Below, in pieces: positions 9,101 to 11,452 of a DNA stretch of 11,452 nucleotides. The stretch is from contig RQSC01001000.1 in NCBI GenBank assembly GCA_013416795.1, forward strand, positions 22,596 to 34,047, written 5' to 3'. Origin of the DNA: Prasinococcaceae sp. CCMP 1430. Lineage: Eukaryota; Prasinodermophyta; Palmophyllophyceae; Prasinococcales; Prasinococcaceae. The notes beneath the pieces are model-generated. The model ran no database searches. It saw only the letters and a program-made list of their open reading frames with translations, and was not told the origin of the DNA. Numbering within the stretch: position 1 is the stretch's first letter; the number at the start of each line of letters is the position of its first letter. The position numbers and the translations under genes are program-made.

Positions 9101-9834
9101 TGGCCGACCAGCTGGAAGCCGTCAAGGGGGAGGCAATGGCGACCATCGGATCCAACCGCGCAGACGCAATCAACACCATCTCCGAGGCCAAGGACAGTGC
9201 CGTAGCCGAGGCGAGCGCTGCCCTCGAGCAGACCTCCACAGAAATCATGCAACGTCTTGAGGACATGGAGGCCAAGGTCGGTGAACGCGTCGCGGCGGTG
9301 GAGATCTCCACCCACGAGAGCATCGATGCTTCGGGCGAGAAACTCGAAGCCCTCAAGGAAGAGCTCGGAGCGCGCATCGACGCCATGGACTCTGTCGCCT
9401 CACGCGTGGATGAGGGCGCCACGAACTTGGCCGAAGTGGAGAAGACGGTCGTGCTGCTTACCGACAAAATCGAGGCGTCTGTTGACACGCTCGGCGATGG
9501 CGTCGCGCAGGCCGCGGGACGCATCGCCGCGTTGGAGGAGTCCGCCGGGAAGATTGATGGCATGGCCACAAGCGTGGAGGAGCTCAAGCGCAAGGTGGAG
9601 ACTGACGTGGTGCCCAAGCTTGAGGTGCTCGAACTCGGCACCGCCGCCGCGGATGCGGGGGAGAATTCCGTGGCGACCATGCGGGCGCAGCTGGACGAAA
9701 TAGGGAAGAAGGTTGAGGAGGACAGCGCCGAGACGGTCATCTTGGGGGAGAAGATGGCCAACGCCGAGAGCGCGCTGGAGCAGCTGCAGGCTGAGCTTGC
9801 GCCGCTCAAGTCCGAACTCGCGAAAGCGGGCTGA
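3193..9834 (+). CDS. Giant coiled-coil rod protein (2065 residues, four exons)
   Basis: Coding segments are 3193..4125, 4254..5420, 5571..8048 and 8215..9834, all joined in phase 0. The start is the ATG in GCGGCGATGGCG; an in-frame TAG 15 bases upstream excludes an extension within this exon. Residues 1-155 form a disordered Pro/Ala/Gly/Gln-rich head (PPRPPPGPAPP, a poly-Ala run at 110-118). From about 158 the protein is Ala/Glu/Leu/Arg-rich with a heptad-like hydrophobic pattern, and it has no proline from 179 to 1992. The only later prolines are P1993 and P2056. Recurring short motifs are RE(A/T)AD at 379, 757, 891 and 1539; RV(Y/H)GDT at 1211 and 1673; and a DAMLDxEI-like block at 634, 937, 1035 and 1239. 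A 15-residue tandem repeat covers 1483-1512. There is no signal peptide, transmembrane segment or catalytic motif. The family is not recognised. A rough resemblance to SF-assemblin/giardin-type filament proteins is suggested only by style. A cytoskeletal, rootlet or basal-body scaffold is a guess; a Golgin-like tether or SMC-like arm is also conceivable, though no ATPase head is present. Confidence 0.88.
4126..4253 (+). other. Intron 1 of the coiled-coil gene (128 bases, phase 0)
   Basis: The donor is GCCAG|GTGCGG and the acceptor GTGCACAG|AT. A CTGAC candidate at 4201-4205 puts the branch A 49 bases upstream of the acceptor's last base. Reading through gives about 48 non-helical residues (with WARCG, PCAALY) and then a stop at 4270-4272. 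Splicing joins ISARQ to IEADALERQ, which continues the coiled coil. GT dinucleotides at 4151 and 4155 do not match the phase of this acceptor. Confidence 0.85.
5421..5570 (+). other. Intron 2 of the coiled-coil gene (150 bases, phase 0, no in-frame stop)
   Basis: The donor is TCGAG|GTGCGT and the acceptor TCTCGCAG|GA. An excellent branch candidate, GCTAACT (CTAAC 5524-5528), lies 43 bases before the acceptor's last base. The length is a multiple of three and the frame has no stop, so a naive ORF caller reads straight through. The 50 residues it would add contain four Cys, a proline and no heptad pattern, unlike everything around them. Splicing joins SRVE to DDLRERM and keeps the rod proline-free. 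Confidence 0.88.
7917..8006 (+). repeat. 45-base tandem duplication inside the coiled coil
   Basis: Two adjacent 15-codon units encode QLAEAI-EEEHEA-RVA (1483-1497) and QLAEAI-DKEQEE-RVA (1498-1512), with 11 of 15 residues identical. The DNA copies have diverged at several positions, so the duplication is not recent. Fifteen residues are not a whole number of heptads, so the copy shifts the coiled-coil register by one residue. It ends 42 bases before the exon 3 / intron 3 border. Confidence 0.8.
8049..8214 (+). other. Intron 3 of the coiled-coil gene (166 bases, phase 0)
   Basis: The donor is CCAAG|GTGCGG, the same hexamer as in intron 1. The acceptor is TTCCTCACAG|TA after a pyrimidine-rich stretch. 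CTGAC occurs at 8144-8148 and 8161-8165; the second, 50 bases from the acceptor's last base, fits the spacing in the other introns. The unspliced frame ends at TGA 8145-8147. Splicing joins LAQAK to YAAEALASEAKIRETAD, continuing the same coiled-coil style, and exon 4 then runs open to 9834. Confidence 0.9.
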
Positions 9835-9855
9835 GATTGTAGATGACGTACTATG
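9835..9855. other. 21-base spacer between convergent stop codons
   Basis: The coiled-coil gene stops at TGA 9832-9834 (+) and the DUF4864-like gene at TAA 9858-9856 (-). Only 21 bases separate them. The minus-strand stop is part of CTGTAAC, so a TGTAA poly(A)-type motif coincides with it. No TGTAA was seen on the + strand just after 9834. Each mRNA's 3' UTR must run into the other gene. Confidence 0.75.
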
Positions 9856-10866
9856 TTACAGGGGAGTGTCGAAGTTTTTGAATGGATGATCGACGCTGTG
9901 CGGTATCACAGACTCGGTCATCCAGCAGCCTGCGCGAAAGGCGGTGAAGAGCGCGCGGCGTCAGCACGGAGTCGCGGCGCAGTACTAGCTGGGCGCCGCT
10001 TACTTGCTGCTGTGTGTGCGGCGTGCGCCCGCCCGCTCACCTTTGTAGCACTCCAGGGACACGCCGTCTAGCCACCCCCCTTGCTGTCTCCGCAGCGTCC
10101 ATGAGTACACATGCCTGGAGCCCCTCGCGCTGGCAACGCCCACCAGGACCAGGAGGCGGTCGTTGTCGATCAGGACCTGGCGCAGCTGCTTGGCGTGGGC
10201 GTGCGCCAGCAGGGGCGAGAACTGTGGTTCCTGCTGAAGCATCTCTGCGAAGCGCGGTAGAGGACCCGTCACCGCCTTGTTCTGTGGTGACGCGAACAAG
10301 AACACTCGCTCGATGTCATAGCGCTGCAGTGCGTTGAGCTGTGCTGCGAGAACGGCCTCGGGCGGCGTGGAGGCGCACACGCACGTGCTCTCGGGCCCAT
10401 CGGCGGGCTCCCCGGTGACGTTCCCCAGCGCCCACACCTGCCGTACTCTCGCGCTCCTGTACGCGGGCTCGAGGCGGTCCTCTCGGGCCAGCTTGAATGT
10501 GAGGACGCACTTCTCACCGCTCGTAGAGGTTGCGCGCACGCGCCCGACGAAGTCGTCCAGCGACAAGCGTAGGCTTGACGCGCACTCCCACTGGGATACG
10601 CCGGCGAAGACGAGCAGGCGCAGCGCCATCGCGTCCACGACGCCCTCAGAGTCGAGAAACTCGTGTAGGCGACAGCGCGCGCCCTGGTCGATAGACTCTG
10701 CCGCAAAATCGCCCTCAGAGAGCACCACATGTGAGCCCTCGCCGCTGTCCCCGCTCGCTGCCGCACCGTCCCTCGCTCGCCGCTCGCGGTACTGCTCGTA
10801 GCTGTGCTCCCACTTCTCGATGATCGCATCGGGCGCCGCTGCGAGCAGCGCCCGCATTCGTGCCAT
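9856..10866 (-). CDS. DUF4864/NTF2-like domain protein (two exons on the minus strand)
   Basis: Coding segments are complement of 10866..10041 and 9929..9856, joined in phase 1, giving 299 residues if translation starts at the ATG at 10864-10866. Residues 1-35 are charged and probably helical. The middle (about 65-150) is a mixed domain that I do not recognise. From about 168 the pattern PPEAVLAAQLNAL...IERVFLFASPQNK...TGPLPRFAEML, then YSWTLRRQQGGW-DGVSLE, resembles DUF4864, an NTF2-like domain found in some plant proteins including SKIP8-type F-box proteins. The second exon adds GCWMTESVIP and ends NFDTPL-TAA, which reads as a natural end to such a domain. Without splicing the frame would end as an Arg/Ser tail at 10000. 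The upstream frame is open to 11136 but has no ATG, so the N-terminus could be extended by a spliced exon. No catalytic residues are identified; the role is unknown, perhaps protein binding. Confidence 0.72.
9930..10040 (-). other. Intron of the DUF4864-like gene (111 bases, phase 1)
   Basis: Read on the minus strand, the donor is TACAAAG|GTGAGC and the acceptor CTTTCGCGCAG|GC. A CTGAC branch candidate (reverse complement of 9960-9964) lies 31 bases before the acceptor's last base. Splicing changes the C-terminus from CYKGERAGARRTHSSK to CYKGCWMTESVIP and ends 23 residues later at TAA 9858-9856. All signals match the other four introns in the window. Confidence 0.82.
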
Positions 10867-11189
10867 GCGGCCCGCCTCGTCCGTCCCAAGGGGCTCGAGC
10901 GCGCCCAGCAGCGTCTCGAGGGCCTCGCTACCCTCTTGAAGAGGCTCACGCCTCGCCGCCGCCGCCGCAACGGCGCGTCGCGCGCTGGTCGCGCTCCGCC
11001 CGGCGCCCAACCTCTGCGCAGCCGGCCCCAACGCGCGCAGCGCCGGAGCGAGCTGCGCCGCGCCGCGTCGAAGGAGGGCCGCGGAGGGGCGCGGGCGGGC
11101 GAGGAGGGCCAGCCCGTGGAGACGGCCGGGCGGAGGTTACGAAGGGAGCGAGCGAGGCAGGGAGCGAGGGGGGAGAGAGAGGAGCACGA

Positions 11190-11215
11190 GGGGGGCACGG
11201 GGAAGAAGGGGGGGG
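11190..11215 (+). other. G-quadruplex candidate
   Basis: The + strand has runs of six, four and eight G separated by CAC and AAGAA. The eight-G run can supply two three-G tracts with a two-base loop, so the canonical four-tract pattern with loops of 1-7 bases is met. An additional G6 run lies at 11168-11173. It sits about 330 bases upstream of the minus-strand ATG, on the template strand of that gene. Confidence 0.55.
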
Positions 11216-11273
11216 AAGGAGCGCGAGCGCGTGGTGGACACGCGGCAGCGGTTTGCGGCGCGCGCTGCGGGCA

Positions 11274-11293
11274 CGCGCGCGCGCGCGCGCGCG
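11274..11293. repeat. (CG)10 alternating tract
   Basis: Ten perfect CG dinucleotides form a block within a longer CG-rich stretch. Long alternating CG is prone to the Z-DNA form and to length change. It borders the AT-rich island directly. Confidence 0.85.
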
Positions 11294-11296
11294 GCC

Positions 11297-11380
11297 AAAC
11301 GGCAAAACCCAAACCAATCCTCAATGCTATTTGATATTTATTACAAACCCTTTTAAGGCATTAACCCTTACAGTATCTGG
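11297..11380. other. AT-rich island, possible 3' end of a further minus-strand gene
   Basis: About 80 bases here are much richer in A and T than anything else in the right half of the window. Read on the minus strand it contains overlapping TGTAA (11345-11341) and AATAAA (11342-11337). That would suit the poly(A) region of another minus-strand gene lying beyond the right edge, just upstream of the DUF4864-like gene. Alternatives are a TATA-type core promoter for the DUF4864-like gene or a nucleosome-free spacer. No ORF of note crosses it. Confidence 0.4.
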
Positions 11381-11412
11381 TGTGCTGTCGCGCGCCTCGT
11401 CCGTTGGCCGTT

Positions 11413-11438
11413 GCGAGCGCGCGCACACGCGCGCTCGC
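11413..11438. repeat. Perfect 11-base-pair hairpin with CACA loop
   Basis: GCGAGCGCGCG and its exact reverse complement CGCGCGCTCGC flank a four-base CACA loop. All but one of the pairs are G-C, so the hairpin would be very stable in single-stranded DNA or RNA. Partly it reflects the CG-rich composition, but the A-T pair in the correct place on both arms supports a true inverted repeat. Confidence 0.6.
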
Positions 11439-11452
11439 GCCCGCCGCGCCCG

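Larger units (their letters stand above)
10867..11296 (-). promoter_or_regulatory. Upstream region of the DUF4864-like gene, pyrimidine-rich on its coding strand
   Basis: No ATG exists on the minus strand between 10867 and 11358, although the frame of the gene stays open to 11136 (stop at 11139-11137). Bases 10867-11050 could still be translated from an upstream exon: the residues just before the ATG (LETLLGALEPLGTDEAGR) look protein-like. Bases 11137-11226 are mostly purine on the + strand, hence pyrimidine-rich in the transcript direction, as in a 5' leader or an intron end. A CAG at 11055-11053 on the minus strand could be an acceptor, but no CTRAC branch site precedes it. Confidence 0.4.

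Noticed and set aside
8703-9809. 368-codon Ser/Ala-rich open frame on the minus strand
   Set aside because: It is the antisense shadow of exon 4: Glu and Ala codons read backwards give Ser and Ala. It has low complexity and no recognisable motif.
3193-9834. The coiled-coil protein as an SMC/Rad50 ATPase or a myosin heavy chain
   Set aside because: No Walker A or B motif, hinge, motor domain or globular ATPase head is present. The N-terminus is a disordered Pro-rich head and the C-terminus stays helical.
11274-11293. The CG repeat as part of a CRISPR array or telomeric repeat
   Set aside because: It is a plain dinucleotide run with no spacers and no telomere-type unit.
10269-11324. 351-codon minus-strand frame starting near the AT-rich island, with a Ser/Arg/Pro-rich start resembling a transit peptide
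   Set aside because: Its first codon is TTG, not ATG, and most of it overlaps the DUF4864-like frame out of phase. Its Arg/Ser/Cys composition is typical of a GC-rich shadow.

Overview
The window is a GC-rich piece of a eukaryotic nuclear genome. It carries three protein-coding genes interrupted by five short GT-AG introns (102, 128, 150, 166 and 111 bases), each with a CTGAC or CTAAC branch-site candidate 31-50 bases before the acceptor. No tRNA, rRNA, CRISPR array, transposase or viral gene is visible. Compact genes, high GC, a plant-like CLC protein with the cysteine-bearing loop typical of plant CLCs, and TGTAA motifs near two gene ends suggest a microalga. A green lineage is the first guess, but another GC-rich protist cannot be excluded from this sequence alone.

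Layout. Bases 2-2365 (+) hold a CLC-family anion transporter in two exons, cut by the left edge, with the gating and proton glutamates and two C-terminal CBS domains. Bases 2366-3192 are intergenic: the 3' end of the CLC gene, then a probable promoter and leader for the next gene, with two E2F-like sites, a G-box core, a 13-base palindrome and a 72-codon upstream ORF in the same frame as the main ORF. Bases 3193-9834 (+) hold a four-exon gene for a 2065-residue protein: a Pro/Ala/Gly-rich head of about 155 residues, then a rod with no proline at all from residue 179 to 1992. Bases 9856-10866 (-) hold a two-exon gene for a protein of about 299 residues whose C-terminal half resembles DUF4864/NTF2-like proteins. 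Its last exon is short and becomes visible only once the 111-base intron is removed; after removal its stop lies 21 bases from the stop of the coiled-coil gene, so the two genes converge with almost no space. Bases 10867-11452 hold the upstream region of that gene: a G-rich tract on the + strand with a quadruplex candidate, a (CG)10 tract, an AT-rich island and a perfect GC hairpin.

How the genes relate. Nothing shows that the three share a pathway. The most unusual object is the giant proline-free rod protein. Its function is unknown; a filament, rootlet, basal-body or other cytoskeletal scaffold role is the most natural guess from architecture. The two E2F-like sites before it would fit cell-cycle control but are unproven. 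All exon joins are read from splice consensus, frame and protein character, not from transcript data.
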